DNA of 64,000 nt from Streptomyces sp. NBC_01723 (GTDB lineage Bacteria; Actinomycetota; Actinomycetes; Streptomycetales; Streptomycetaceae), in contig NZ_CP109171.1 of NCBI RefSeq assembly GCF_036246005.1, positions 8,698,256-8,762,255 on the forward strand, read 5' to 3'. Position 1 is the first letter of the stretch, and the number at the start of each line of letters is the position of its first letter. The notes beneath the pieces are model-generated. The model did no database searches. It worked only from the letters and a program-made list of their open reading frames with translations, and was not told the DNA's origin. The position numbers were made by a program, and so were the translations under genes. Positions 53,920-63,298 of this stretch are shown one piece after another.

Positions 53920-55293
53920 CTAGCTGTAGGGCCCCCACCGGCGGTTCAGGGTGTCGTACGTGTACCGGGGCAGGCCCTCGATGGCGCTGGTGCGAAACGG
54001 GCGGCCGCCGTCGTCGATACGGACCGTGCCGGTGCGGCCCTGGGAGGACCAGTCCAGTTCCAGGTACCAGCGGCAGTCGCACGCGCGGGTGCCGGCGGTG
54101 ACCAGCAGCACTTCGGGGTCCGTCGCGGAGACCCGGTAGGGCATGCGCACGGCCGGGATCGGCGTGCCGGAGTCGTTCCCGGCGACCGCACGGGCGAGGG
54201 GGCGGTCCTTGTCCAGGTCCACGGCGAAGGACCGGGGTGTGACGGCGCCGCCGCAGCCCTGGTCCATGGCGTAGGCGCTGCCTTCGGCCGGCGCGGTGCG
54301 TCCGCTCACCCGCACGCGCAGCGCCTCCAGCACGACGGCGGTGTCGCTGCGCCCCTGCACCGTCAGCTGCACGAGTGTCTCGCCGCCGTGCACCGCCCCC
54401 TGCGTCGCCGCCCAGGGCGCGGCGTCCTGCGGGGCGGGGGGAGGGGGGACCTGGGCGGGCTCCTTGGCGATGACGTAGTCGTGCCCGCAGCCGAGTTTCC
54501 AGGCCTGGGAGTTCACGGACCAGGCCAGCGGCAGGCGGGCGGGCTGCCCGCCGCCGCCGGCGGTGGCGGACGCCGCGCCGGACGGGGCCGTGGTGGCCGG
54601 CTTCTTCCCGGGTGCGGTCGGCTGCGCAGAGCGTGCGGCGCCGGGGGTGCGGCTCGCGGGGGGCGAGGTGCTCGGCCGCTGGGATGCCCCGGTCCTTGCC
54701 GTGCTGGAGGCGGACGGGACGGCTGCCGCCCGGGCGGGAGTGCCGGCGGGCGCCCGCTGCCCGTCCGCCAGCGCGGTCAGCGCCCCGAGCGTCGCGAGCA
54801 CAGCACAGGCGCAGGCCAGTGCGGCCACAGCACGTCTGCGGCGGTACCACGGCCGGCGCGGCGGGGACAGCGCGGACCCCGCGGGCGCGAGATCCGGTCC
54901 CGCGGCCGTGGCACCCCCGCCGGCCCCGGCCGCAGGACCCGGCCCGACGGCGCCCTCCACCGCGGCGCCCGCACCGTCCTGCGCCGCCTCGTCCGCGGCA
55001 TCCGCTGCGTGAGCGGTGCGGGGCCGATGGCGGGCCGCCACGGCCAGGAGCCAGCAGCGGTGAAGTTCCAGGCGCTGTTCGGGCGTTGCCCCGCACAGCG
55101 CCGCGAAGCGTTCCACGGGCGCGAAGCCGAGCGGCACCGCGTCGCCCGCGCAATAGCGGTGCAGCGTCGAGGTGTTCATGCCCAGCCGGCGGGCCAGCGA
55201 GCCGTAGCTGCGGTCGGTGCGCTCCTTCAGCGCCCGCAACTGCGCCGCGAACCGCGCGACCTCACCGCCGCCTTCGTCGTCCTGTGCCGACAC
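53920..55293 (-). CDS. XRE-domain single-pass membrane protein
   Basis: A 457-residue protein. Residues 1-100 have a helix-turn-helix region (SYGSLARRLGMNTSTLHRYC) of the kind found in Streptomyces XRE membrane proteins; a single transmembrane helix (VAALACACAVLATLGALTAL) is followed by a Pro/Ala/Thr-rich stalk and an extracellular domain with Cys residues (CGHDYVI, CDCRWYLELDW). It may sense an outside signal and bind DNA inside. GTG 55293 follows GAGGACGGGGGA. It is convergent with tpg. Confidence 0.85.
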   Translation of the reverse strand: MSAQDDEGGGEVARFAAQLRALKERTDRSYGSLARRLGMNTSTLHRYCAGDAVPLGFAPVERFAALCGATPEQRLELHRCWLLAVAARHRPRTAHAADAADEAAQDGAGAAVEGAVGPGPAAGAGGGATAAGPDLAPAGSALSPPRRPWYRRRRAVAALACACAVLATLGALTALADGQRAPAGTPARAAAVPSASSTARTGASQRPSTSPPASRTPGAARSAQPTAPGKKPATTAPSGAASATAGGGGQPARLPLAWSVNSQAWKLGCGHDYVIAKEPAQVPPPPAPQDAAPWAATQGAVHGGETLVQLTVQGRSDTAVVLEALRVRVSGRTAPAEGSAYAMDQGCGGAVTPRSFAVDLDKDRPLARAVAGNDSGTPIPAVRMPYRVSATDPEVLLVTAGTRACDCRWYLELDWSSQGRTGTVRIDDGGRPFRTSAIEGLPRYTYDTLNRRWGPYS

Positions 55294-55509
55294 AGGTCCC
55301 CCGTCCTCGTTGCGACCCACGCCCCGGCCCGGGACGGCGTCCCAGGCATCCGTGTACCTGCACGTCAGCGGGGCTGGGATGGTTCCACCGTGTCCGGTCG
55401 CCGGCGGGCTGTTGCACCCGCCCGCCGCCCGGGCCGATGCTCTGGGTGGCGCACCGGCCGGGCCGGATCCGGCCGCCGTCCACGCACTCGTCCCACGGGG
55501 GGAACACCC

Positions 55510-56130
55510 ATGTCCATGCGCATCCGAACGGCCGCCGTGACCGCCCTGGCCGCCGCCCTCACCGCCGGCGCGGTCCTGACGGCACCCGCCGCGACCGCTA
55601 CACCGAAGACGCCGGCGCCCGCGTTCCTGTCGGCGTCCCAGTTGCCGCCGCACCCGACGTCGTCCTGGACGGCCGGGCCGGTCACCGAAGGCTTCCCCGA
55701 ACAACTCGACCTGTGCGTCCACACGGAGGGCGTGCCCTCCTACGACTACCGCCACCGCACCTTCCGCACCGACCTGGACACCGGCGCCGTGCAGCTGACC
55801 GTCGTCGCGGACACGGCCGCCCACGCCAAGGCCCTGGCCAAGCACTACGACGACCTGATCCGCACCTGCGCCGACCGCATCGAGGAGTCCTCGCCCGACA
55901 CCGTGGCCGAGGGCCGCGACTTCGGCACGCTGCCGGTCGAGGAGGGCGCCCGCGTCCGCGGCCTGCACACCGAGACGTCCTGGGGCGCCACCGACATCGC
56001 CCTGCTGTCGGTCGGACGGGACAACAGGACCGTCACCGTCGTCCAGTGGGCACAGCTGGGCGACTTCACCGACGCGCCCGTGGCCGCCTTCAAGAAGACC
56101 ACGACCCGGGCCGTCAACAAGCTGTACTGA
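55510..56130 (+). CDS. Secreted protein, unknown function
   Basis: A 206-residue exported protein: signal peptide (MSMRIRTAAVTALAAALTA, cleavage near ATATP) and a mature domain with two conserved-looking Cys (DLCVHTEG, IRTCADRI). It resembles small sensor/PknH-like extracellular domains (AVQLTVVADTAAHAKALAKH), but I cannot assign it firmly. It is transcribed divergently from the XRE-membrane gene, with 216 bp between, so they may be functionally linked. Confidence 0.75.
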   Translation: MSMRIRTAAVTALAAALTAGAVLTAPAATATPKTPAPAFLSASQLPPHPTSSWTAGPVTEGFPEQLDLCVHTEGVPSYDYRHRTFRTDLDTGAVQLTVVADTAAHAKALAKHYDDLIRTCADRIEESSPDTVAEGRDFGTLPVEEGARVRGLHTETSWGATDIALLSVGRDNRTVTVVQWAQLGDFTDAPVAAFKKTTTRAVNKLY

Positions 56131-56151
56131 CCGGCCCGCCACCCCAGAGCC

Positions 56152-56191
56152 GGGTCCGTCCTCCCGCCACGGGGGTCGGGAGGACGGACCC
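56152..56191. terminator. Stem-loop between convergent genes
   Basis: 15-bp perfect arms GGGTCCGTCCTCCCG (56152-56166) and CGGGAGGACGGACCC (56177-56191) with a 10-nt loop between the secreted gene and the beta-propeller remnant. Confidence 0.75.
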
Positions 56192-56198
56192 GCCCCGC

Positions 56199-56411
56199 TC
56201 ACCCCGCCCGGGCCGTGTCCACCACGAGCCAGCGCTCCGCGGGGTGGCGCACCGCGTCACCCGCGTAGCCGAGGAGGTGGTGGACACGGCCCGGCTCGCC
56301 CGCCACGACGTCCTCCAGGACGAACGTGTTGTCCTCGGCGGCCGGGACCGGCGGCAGGCCGGCAACCCGGCTGCCCTCCATCCGCCGCACCGTGACCTGC
56401 TGCACCGTGAC
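56199..56411 (-). pseudogene. 3' continuation of the beta-propeller gene after an in-frame TAG
   Basis: In the same frame as the upstream gene, about 70 codons follow the stop TAG (56412-56414): VTVQQVTVRRMEG, EDNTFVLEDVV and HHLLGYAGDAVRHPAERWLV. This completes an Ig-like domain that starts with RVSGRLEPEG. A single base change (for example TAC to TAG) explains it. Confidence 0.6.
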
Positions 56412-57704
56412 CTACGACGCCCCGGCCAGGGCCGGCCCCTCCGGCTCCAGGCGTCCGCTCACCCTGAACGGTCCCGCGGCGACGGCCGGTGAGTGCGTCA
56501 CGTCCGCGAACCTCGACGGGGCCAGGGCCTGGCGCGTGCGGATCGTGTGCAGCCAAAACCGGCTGCCCGCCTCGTCGGAGGTCACGACGAAGAGCTGTTC
56601 GCCGTCCCCGGAGAACTCCATGCCGCGCGGGACGACGCGCCGGCCCGCGGCCTCGTCCTCGAAGCTGATGCGCAGCGGCTGCCGCCCGACGGCCGGGTCG
56701 GCGAACGCCAGGGTCAGGTCGGCCTCCTCGCCCGACGCCGCGCCGCCCTGCGCGAACCACGTGCCGTCGGGGCTGAAGGCGACGGCCGTGGGCGCCACGC
56801 CCTGGGGCAGGGGCGCGTAGGGGTTGTCCAGGAAGCGGGCGTCGCGACCGCCGAGCAGCACGGTCCCCCTGTCCCCGTCGGCCACCGCGAGGACGGAGCC
56901 GTCCGCGGAGAAGGAGGCGTCCCGGAAGTCCATGCCCGGGCCGGTGCCGTCCTCGGTGAAGCGGCGCTCGCCCAGGAACTCCAGCACGCCGCCGTCCGCC
57001 CCGTCCGTCACCCGGTAGATCCCCAGGTCCGGGTCGTCGCGCGGATCCGTGCGCTCGGGAGCGGTCACCAGCAGTGCGCCGGGCCCCCCTTCGAGATGGA
57101 CCGGGGAGCCCGTGTACATGACCGTGCCGGCCTCGCCGCCGGCTCTCGCGGCGACGTTGACCGTGCCCAGCCCGCCGGCGCACCCTGCGGGTGACTCGGC
57201 GGGCCGGCTGGTGAAGAACAGCCGGCCGCCGGTGTGCACCAGTTCCCGCCCGCACCCGTCGGCCGGCGCCGCGACGGGGCCCAGTCGCTCCAGGATCCCG
57301 CTGCGGTGCGAGAAGGCCGCGATGTGGCCGGCCTGCCCGGCGTAGACCGTCGAGCCGTCCGGCTCGACCGCGACCCCGGACAGCGGAGCGTCCGGCCGCG
57401 CGCTCGCGAGGGCAGGCCCGGTGCCCGCGTAGAGCACGCCGAGCAGTTCACCCTCGCGCGACCCGTCCGGTAAGACCCGGTCGCCGGCGATCCACACCCG
57501 CCGGCCGGCGTCGTCCACCGTCATCTGCGTGAACGTCGCGGCCGCCAGCTCCATCCCCGGCCCGGCCGGCACCACCACCTCCCCGGCACCGTCTGGGGCG
57601 GCCGACGCTGCCCCGGTGCCCGCCGTCAGCGCGGCCCCCGCCAGCACCCCCGCCAGCAGCACCCCCGTCATCCGGCTGCTGCCTCTTCCCCACGTGTTCC
57701 TCAA
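56412..57704 (-). CDS. Secreted beta-propeller protein (truncated Ig-like C-terminus)
   Basis: A 430-residue exported protein: signal peptide (MTGVLLAGVLAGAALTAG, cleavage after ASA) and repeated YVTN/WD40-like blades (PDAPLSGVAVEPDGSTVYAG, FSADGSVLAVADGDRG, AFSPDGTWFAQGG). The Ig-like end is cut by a TAG. Similar proteins in Streptomyces are surface or secreted with unknown roles. The start is TTG 57704 behind AGGGGGGAT, or ATG 57671. Confidence 0.72.
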   Translation of the reverse strand: MRNTWGRGSSRMTGVLLAGVLAGAALTAGTGAASAAPDGAGEVVVPAGPGMELAAATFTQMTVDDAGRRVWIAGDRVLPDGSREGELLGVLYAGTGPALASARPDAPLSGVAVEPDGSTVYAGQAGHIAAFSHRSGILERLGPVAAPADGCGRELVHTGGRLFFTSRPAESPAGCAGGLGTVNVAARAGGEAGTVMYTGSPVHLEGGPGALLVTAPERTDPRDDPDLGIYRVTDGADGGVLEFLGERRFTEDGTGPGMDFRDASFSADGSVLAVADGDRGTVLLGGRDARFLDNPYAPLPQGVAPTAVAFSPDGTWFAQGGAASGEEADLTLAFADPAVGRQPLRISFEDEAAGRRVVPRGMEFSGDGEQLFVVTSDEAGSRFWLHTIRTRQALAPSRFADVTHSPAVAAGPFRVSGRLEPEGPALAGAS

Positions 57705-58040
57705 CGCCGATCCCCCCTGTTGCCGGCAGCGCCACCCCGGACTGGGCGACGCGCGTACGAAAACGAAAACGCCGTCAATGATCTGAGAAAGCCTGCAAAT
57801 TGTCATAGCCGACTCACACCGATGTCCAAGCGGCACAACGGGTCTGCCTCCGTTGACGCGAAGCGGGGGCGGCGTGGGTTCAGGCGCCGACGGGCTCGTT
57901 GGGCGGGGCACCGGTGGCGACGACGGCCGTCCCCCCCCGAACCGCCCAGCCACTGGGGACGGTAGCTCGCGAGCCGGCGCGGCCGGACGCGTCGACGCCT
58001 TCCGGACGCACTTGGTGGACCCAACTGCATGGCACCTGCA
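57705..58040. other. Intergenic stretch
   Basis: 336 bp between divergent secreted-protein genes. It is GC-rich and I see no gene supported by a ribosome site. An AT-rich part around 57765-57805 may hold the promoter of the minus-strand gene. Confidence 0.4.
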
Positions 58041-58100
58041 GACGAATGTGCGTACGATCCGTACCTTCGCATACACATTCGCTTGCGCATTCGCATGCGG
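58041..58100. repeat. Clustered ATTCGC repeats in the upstream region
   Basis: CATTCGCTTGCG and CATTCGCATGCG are adjacent with a 12-bp period, preceded by CTTCGCATACA and by an inverted GACGAATGTGCG (58041-58052). The spacing of about one helical turn suggests repeated binding of one regulator before the gene at 58118. Confidence 0.5.
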
Positions 58101-58117
58101 TGATGCTGAGGGTGGGG

Positions 58118-58944
58118 ATGTACATGAACAACGGCTACCGCAGATCCGTGCTGCCAAGTGGCGCCTGAAGAGCCGTCTGGGGGCCTTGGCGGCAGCAGGC
58201 CTGCTTGCCCTGATGCCGCTCGGCGTGGCGCACGCGGACGAGCCCAACCCGCCCGCCACACCGACCGAGCAGGGCATCGCAGGCGGCAGCGGCGTCGGCT
58301 GCGCCAAGGACGAATCCACTGCGGGCACCATCGGCAGCCCGCAGCCGCGGCTGACCGCCCGTGTCCACGGCGACACCGACAACTCCCAAACGGCCGGCCT
58401 ACGAGCCGACTTCACCGTCGACAGCCGAAACGCGGACGGCTCATGGACACCAGTGACTGCCACACTGGCGCCCTCCACGGGCTTCGTGGACGACGGCACG
58501 GTCGTCACCGCCACCCTGACGACGACTCTCTCCCCAAACACCCTCTACCGTATGAACGCCGTCACCCGGTCCTATACCGGCAGCCAGTACACGGTCTCGG
58601 CCGCCACCGCATTCTGCTACTTCACGGTGGATCCGACGGCCCCGCTGGCCCCCAGAATCATCTACGGCGGGCCCTACACCGAGTGCACCTCCACCCACTG
58701 CACTGCCCACGGCGGCGCGGGCATCCCGGGCACCTTCACCCTCGCCCCCGCCGATGGAGACTCCCCGATCATCGGCTACCGGTACAAATTCAGGACCGAC
58801 GCCACATGGACACACGTCTCCGGATCCTCGGCGACCATCACGTTCACCCCGCCGTCCCGCACGTTCGAGACCCTGGAGGTCGCGGCACAGGACACATTGA
58901 GCCGGTACGGGGCCAGCACGACCACCTCCTTCATGGTCGCGTAA
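58118..58944 (+). CDS. Secreted protein with apparent 5' frameshift
   Basis: The body reads from KWRLKSRLGALAAAGLLALM (signal peptide) through DEPNPPATPTEQ to TTTSFMVA, about 255 codons in one frame. The extracellular part looks like fibronectin/Ig-type strands (DSPIIGYRYKFRTDATW). The likely start ATG (58118) with GAGGGTGGGG before it is in another frame and stops at 58168, so one base seems to be missing between 58126 and 58165. In the main frame only a GTG at 58048 is available as a start. The protein family is not recognised. Confidence 0.6.
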
Positions 58945-59111
58945 CAACGACCCACACTCCCGGCGCCGGCTCCCCTCCGCAGGGAGCCGGCACCCAACCG
59001 AAGACCATCGCAGACAAGGGCCGGCCCCCGACGCGGCGAAAGCGAGCACCCGGCACCACGACTGAGCCAGGCAACTGCACCCAGGCGAAGGGAGCCCGCG
59101 TCCCTCACCGA

Positions 59112-59330
59112 TCAGGACAGATCGACACCCAGCCGGATCTGACTGTCCGCGGTGGCCACGATCGTCTCGCGGACGCTGCGGGGCCCCCAGCCCAGTACCA
59201 AACTGGCCTTCTCGTTGCTGATCACAGAGATGCGGCCGTGCAGGACTGCGGCGTCCAGCAGGAGCTCAGCGGCCTGGAAGGGCAAGGACTGGCCGCCCTT
59301 TCGCCGAACAGACGAGACGGGAATGCCTCC
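59112..59330 (-). pseudogene. C-terminal fragment of an NAD-dependent epimerase/SDR
   Basis: The frame reads AAELLLDAAVLHGRISVISN, EKASLVLGWGPRSVRETIVA and TADSQIRLGVDLS before the stop. This fits the C-terminal end of extended SDR/epimerase proteins (KARRVLGWxPRxxEETIVATAESLxRLG). The Rossmann half is absent and the upstream codons show no homology. Confidence 0.5.
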
Positions 59331-59436
59331 GGCCGCCGGTAGACGACCGTGAGCTGCTATGCCCCTACCTGGCCGTACAGATGGCCAGAACACCGCGGAA
59401 GCGCACGGGTCCGCTCTTTGGGCGGAACGTCACGGC

Positions 59437-61995
59437 TTATGCGAACGGCCGGGAGGTCGACCTGAGGCGCAACGACCAGCGCATCCCGATCACGGACAGC
59501 TGCTCCACCCGCTCCGGCGACAGCGCCGCGGCCCTGCTCCGCTGATTCCCGACCCATGCCCCCAGCCGAAGCTCCCGCTCCTCCCACTCCTCGCCGCTGT
59601 CGCCGTCTCCGCAGATGACGATCCGCTCGACATGCTGCCTCGGGACTCGAAGGTGCCCCTCGCGCTCGTAGAACTGCTTGGCGGCGGCGTAGTTCATCGC
59701 CCACTTGTCGGCCTGCGTACGGCGCGGCCGCGGCTTCTCGCCCTCGCTCGCGAACTCGATCCCGAGGATGTGCTCACACATCCACTGCTGGACGGTCGTG
59801 AGCTGGTCCCACCCGAGCCGCACCGACTGCACCCACCGCCCGAGGTCCTCGCCCTGGCGCACGGCCTCGCCCGCCTCGGTGGGCAGCGTCTCACCCGCGT
59901 CCAGGTGCATCCTCACCAGGTGGAAGCAGCGCTGCCACGTCACCGGCCAGCTCGGGCACCAGGACGCGTCGATCTCCTCCAGCTGCTCACGCCGCTCGTC
60001 CGACAGCGCCCCGGCCAACGACTGAACCGGCAGCCCATCGGCACGCCGCTGCTCGATTTCCTGAGCCTTCCGAGCGGCGGCCCGCGCGTTTTTCAGAAAG
60101 ATGCCCACCCGATACCCCTGGAAGGTGGCGTCCAGCGGGGCCAGGAGGTGGCCGTGTTCGGCCGCCCACCCGCGCGCGGCGGACAGGCCCTCCTCCCACG
60201 CGACGTCGAAGTGCGACCAGATCATGCCGAGCTTCTCCAGCTGCGCGACGCGGTCCTCATCCATGTCACCGCGGGCGTAGAACCTGCGCGCGTCGGCGGT
60301 CCACTGCCCGAGCGGGAACCCGGCGAGCGAGGCCGGCCACCCGGTGGCTTCCGCCTCCTGGTCGTCGACGGCGGGCACGCGGAACGTGAACGGCACCTTC
60401 AAGTCGCCGTGCACGCGGGCGTAGATGACGGCGGCCTCCACGCCGCGCCGCCAGTGTTCGTGTTCCGGGTTGAGGACTCGCAGGTTGATGAACGCGGCGA
60501 GGGCGGCCGGGTCGCGGGGCGTGGAGAACTTCAGCAGGGCCTTGGCGGGGGCACTGACGCCTCCGGAGCCCTCGCCGTTCCCACCCGCGCTCTTCCCGCT
60601 CTCATCCCTGCTGACGGGCTTGTAGCGGCTCGGGGCCTGCTGCTCCGCGAGGCTCTCCACGATCCGCGCGTCGTGCGCCCGCAGCGCCTCCAAGAGCTTG
60701 GCGAGCCCGCCGAACGCCCGGGAGGTGAGCATGTTGTCCGCCGTCTCGCCCGGCCCGAGCAGCACCGGCACCACGAGCGACGCCATCTTGCCCTCGCCCG
60801 GCTGCATCCGCAGCGCTCGTCCAACCGCCTGGACCAGGTCGGGCATCGAGCCGCGTACGTCCGCCCAGTACACGGAGTCACAGCTTTTGGTGTCGACCCC
60901 CTCGCCCAGAACCTTCACCGAGCACAGGAAGCACTTCTCCACCACGGTCCCGTCCGTGGCGATCCCGGCCGCGAACTCACCCAGCAGACGCCGCCGGTGG
61001 AGCGGCTTGTGGTCGCCACACAGCCAGTCCGCCCAGATCGTCTTGGAGTACAGCTCGGGGTCGCTGGCGTGCAGCTGCGCGGCGACGTTCGGGAGGCCGG
61101 CCGCGAACGCTTCGGCCTCCTTGACGACGTGGTGGAAGACGAGCGTGCGCCGGAAGTTCTCCTCGGCCGAAGCCTTCACCAGGGCGGTCTGCAGAGCGGC
61201 GAGCCGGGCCCCGCGGACCTCTGCCGAGCGGCCTTCGGCGCCCAGGAGCTGCGCGGCCTGGAGGGCGGTGTCGGTGACGTCCACGCATACGACCTGGTAG
61301 GGGGCACAGATTCCCCGGTCGATGGCCTCCGAGAGGGTCAGGGTGAACGCCCTGCTGCCGAAGAGGCCCTCGGGGTCGTCTTCCATGCTCGCGACCAGCT
61401 CGCCGGGTGCGCCGGCCTCGTCCTCGTCCCCGAGCTGCCACAGCCGGGGCGTGGCCGTCATGTAGAGGCGGCGCAGGGACGGGATCTTATGGTTGTCGTG
61501 GACGACCGCCCACGGCTTCCCGATCCGGCCCGAAACACGGTGGGCTTCGTCCACGACGATCAAGTCCCAGGCCGCGAGGCCTCCGGCGTGGGCCCGCTCC
61601 AGCGTGCCCAGACCGAGACTGGCGTACGTGGCGTACACGGTCACCTTCTCCAGGCCCCGCGTCCACTCCACCAGCTCGTCCACGTCCGTGGTGTTGGGGA
61701 AGGACACCTCCTCACCCCGCAGCGAGGACACCCCGATCGTCGGCCCCCTACGGCCCCCCTCCCGCCACGCGGCCTCGGTCTGCGCCAGCAGGTCCAGCGA
61801 GGGCACGAGCACCAGCACACGGCCCGCATGGAGCTCCTCCGCGCTGTGGGCCGCCACCAGAGTCTTCCCGGACCCGGTCGCCATGATCACCTGCGTTCGA
61901 AGCCCTCGCTCGGGCACACGCGATCTTGCAGGCAATTCGAAGGCACGTAGTACCGAGTCCACGGCTTCCCGCTGGTGAGGGCGGAGTTCCTTCAC
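59437..61995 (-). CDS. Terminal DEAD/DEAH-box helicase with helicase-associated repeats (TtrA-like)
   Basis: An 852-residue superfamily 2 helicase: Walker A ATGSGKT near residue 42, DEAH (VVDEAHRV) near 147, MTATPR motif III and QAVGRALR motif VI. The C-terminal 350 residues carry several helicase-associated (HA) repeats with WxxxA signatures. Streptomyces telomeres commonly carry such genes within a few kb of the end; one (TtrA) has been linked to conjugal transfer. The GTG at 61995 follows AAGGAGG. Confidence 0.9.
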   Translation of the reverse strand: MKELRPHQREAVDSVLRAFELPARSRVPERGLRTQVIMATGSGKTLVAAHSAEELHAGRVLVLVPSLDLLAQTEAAWREGGRRGPTIGVSSLRGEEVSFPNTTDVDELVEWTRGLEKVTVYATYASLGLGTLERAHAGGLAAWDLIVVDEAHRVSGRIGKPWAVVHDNHKIPSLRRLYMTATPRLWQLGDEDEAGAPGELVASMEDDPEGLFGSRAFTLTLSEAIDRGICAPYQVVCVDVTDTALQAAQLLGAEGRSAEVRGARLAALQTALVKASAEENFRRTLVFHHVVKEAEAFAAGLPNVAAQLHASDPELYSKTIWADWLCGDHKPLHRRRLLGEFAAGIATDGTVVEKCFLCSVKVLGEGVDTKSCDSVYWADVRGSMPDLVQAVGRALRMQPGEGKMASLVVPVLLGPGETADNMLTSRAFGGLAKLLEALRAHDARIVESLAEQQAPSRYKPVSRDESGKSAGGNGEGSGGVSAPAKALLKFSTPRDPAALAAFINLRVLNPEHEHWRRGVEAAVIYARVHGDLKVPFTFRVPAVDDQEAEATGWPASLAGFPLGQWTADARRFYARGDMDEDRVAQLEKLGMIWSHFDVAWEEGLSAARGWAAEHGHLLAPLDATFQGYRVGIFLKNARAAARKAQEIEQRRADGLPVQSLAGALSDERREQLEEIDASWCPSWPVTWQRCFHLVRMHLDAGETLPTEAGEAVRQGEDLGRWVQSVRLGWDQLTTVQQWMCEHILGIEFASEGEKPRPRRTQADKWAMNYAAAKQFYEREGHLRVPRQHVERIVICGDGDSGEEWEERELRLGAWVGNQRSRAAALSPERVEQLSVIGMRWSLRLRSTSRPFA

Positions 61996-62264
61996 GATCT
62001 TTTCGCCCTCCTTCTCATGGCGACCATGCCTGCACGGTGTGCCGTGGAAAGCTGCATGTAGATTGGTTGTCCCGGTAACCAGAGCGGTGCCAGCACCAGC
62101 CAGTCGGAAGAAGTCGGGACGCGGACATCGGAGACAAGACCGATGCTACCAGTGCTGCCAATCCACTCCAGAGCCTATCGGCGATTAAAAATGAAGCACA
62201 CTGCCCTTACCGGTGGGAAGTGAGGCCAGGGCAGGAATTGACTGTCGGCGGGTAGCCGAAGCCT

Positions 62265-62522
62265 ATGAGTCAGTCCAGGTGGCGAGGTCAACATCCGCTC
62301 CCGGCCCGAACGGTGAAGATCCTTCGATTCGGGCGCTGGTTCCACGCAGCGTTCGCGTTGCTGTGGTGCGCGCTGCTGATCGACAGGGTCGTGGGCGATG
62401 AAGGTACGGCAGCGGTCGCGTGGGCGGCTGCGTGCGCAGCCATGTTCTTGGCGTTCTTCCTCGGCACTCTGTGGACCCTCCACCGTCACCGACAGGAAGA
62501 GACGATACGGCTCCGGCACTAG
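62265..62522 (+). CDS. Small membrane protein, two helices
   Basis: An 85-residue protein: cytoplasmic N-terminus (MSQSRWRGQHPLPARTVKIL), helix 1 (FHAAFALLWCALLI) and helix 2 (WAAACAAMFLAFFLG), ending RHRQEETIRLRH. No family recognised. It shares a pattern with the two neighbouring small membrane genes. Confidence 0.6.
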   Translation: MSQSRWRGQHPLPARTVKILRFGRWFHAAFALLWCALLIDRVVGDEGTAAVAWAAACAAMFLAFFLGTLWTLHRHRQEETIRLRH

Positions 62523-62589
62523 CGTCCGGTGCCCCCTCGTATGAGAGATGACGGTTGATGCGCCCGCTGCCTGGGGGTAGCCGATAGGC

Positions 62590-62852
62590 ATGGCAGACCA
62601 TACATACCGGTTACATGAGGGCCGGGCCGAGACGCTCCGGACGATGCGGTGGGTGCAGCTCGCAGTGGCTGCCCTCATGCTGGTCTGGTTCGGACTGGCA
62701 TTGCGGAGGGGGGGGAGTACGGGCCCGCGGGCTTCAATCTGTGGTTCCCGGGGGCCTGCGCGTTTATCTGGCCGGCCCTCGCGGCCCAGAGTTTCACCCG
62801 ACCGAAACGCCATCAGGACGCGATTCAGACAGATGACGGGAGCCCCCTGTAG
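62590..62852 (+). CDS. Small membrane protein with a frameshift in a G8 run
   Basis: The first 40 codons from ATG 62590 give MADHTYRLHEGRAETLRTM, then helix LAVAALMLVWFGLALRR. After a run of eight G the homologous reading moves to another frame (GGEYGPAGFNLWFPGACAFI, LAAQSFTRPKRHQDAIQ) ending at 62852. With one extra G (or two fewer) the product is an intact protein of about 88 residues with two helices. Confidence 0.55.
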
Positions 62853-62907
62853 CCGCTCGGATCGGGTGCGGTGCTCGTTGGGCGCGTTCCGGGGTAGCCG
62901 GGGTGGC

Positions 62908-63141
62908 ATGCGGAGACGGGAACGGCTGGCCGGGTGGTGGTCTCGGCAATGGGTGCGCTGGACAACTGCTGTGGCCGTGTGGCTTGTCGTTTGCGGGGCG
63001 TCCGCGGTGGTGTGGCGCGCCGTTACAGGCAAGACGTGGCTCGACGCGCTTGTCTTCGCGGTTCTCGTGGCCGTGGTCAATGTGGTGGCGCAGTGGATGG
63101 CGAGCCGGGCCAAGAGGAAAGCAGCAGCGCGTGACGGCTGA
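62908..63141 (+). CDS. Small membrane protein, two helices
   Basis: A 77-residue protein with a basic N-terminus (MRRRERLAGWWSR), helix 1 (TTAVAVWLVVCGASAVVW) and helix 2 (ALVFAVLVAVVNVVAQWM), then a basic tail. No family recognised. It is the third small membrane gene in a row. Confidence 0.65.
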   Translation: MRRRERLAGWWSRQWVRWTTAVAVWLVVCGASAVVWRAVTGKTWLDALVFAVLVAVVNVVAQWMASRAKRKAAARDG

Positions 63142-63298
63142 GTGAGCCAAGCCCCGCGCTCCGTGCCCTTGCTGCTCGGGCCGGCCCTTTGTGGCGCACA
63201 GTGCTCTGAAAGCCATGAGTCGTTGTACTCATGCGTGGCGGTCTTCCCGCGCGTCACACTGCCTTGACCGTGACAGACCATCAGGAGGGGCAGGCGTG

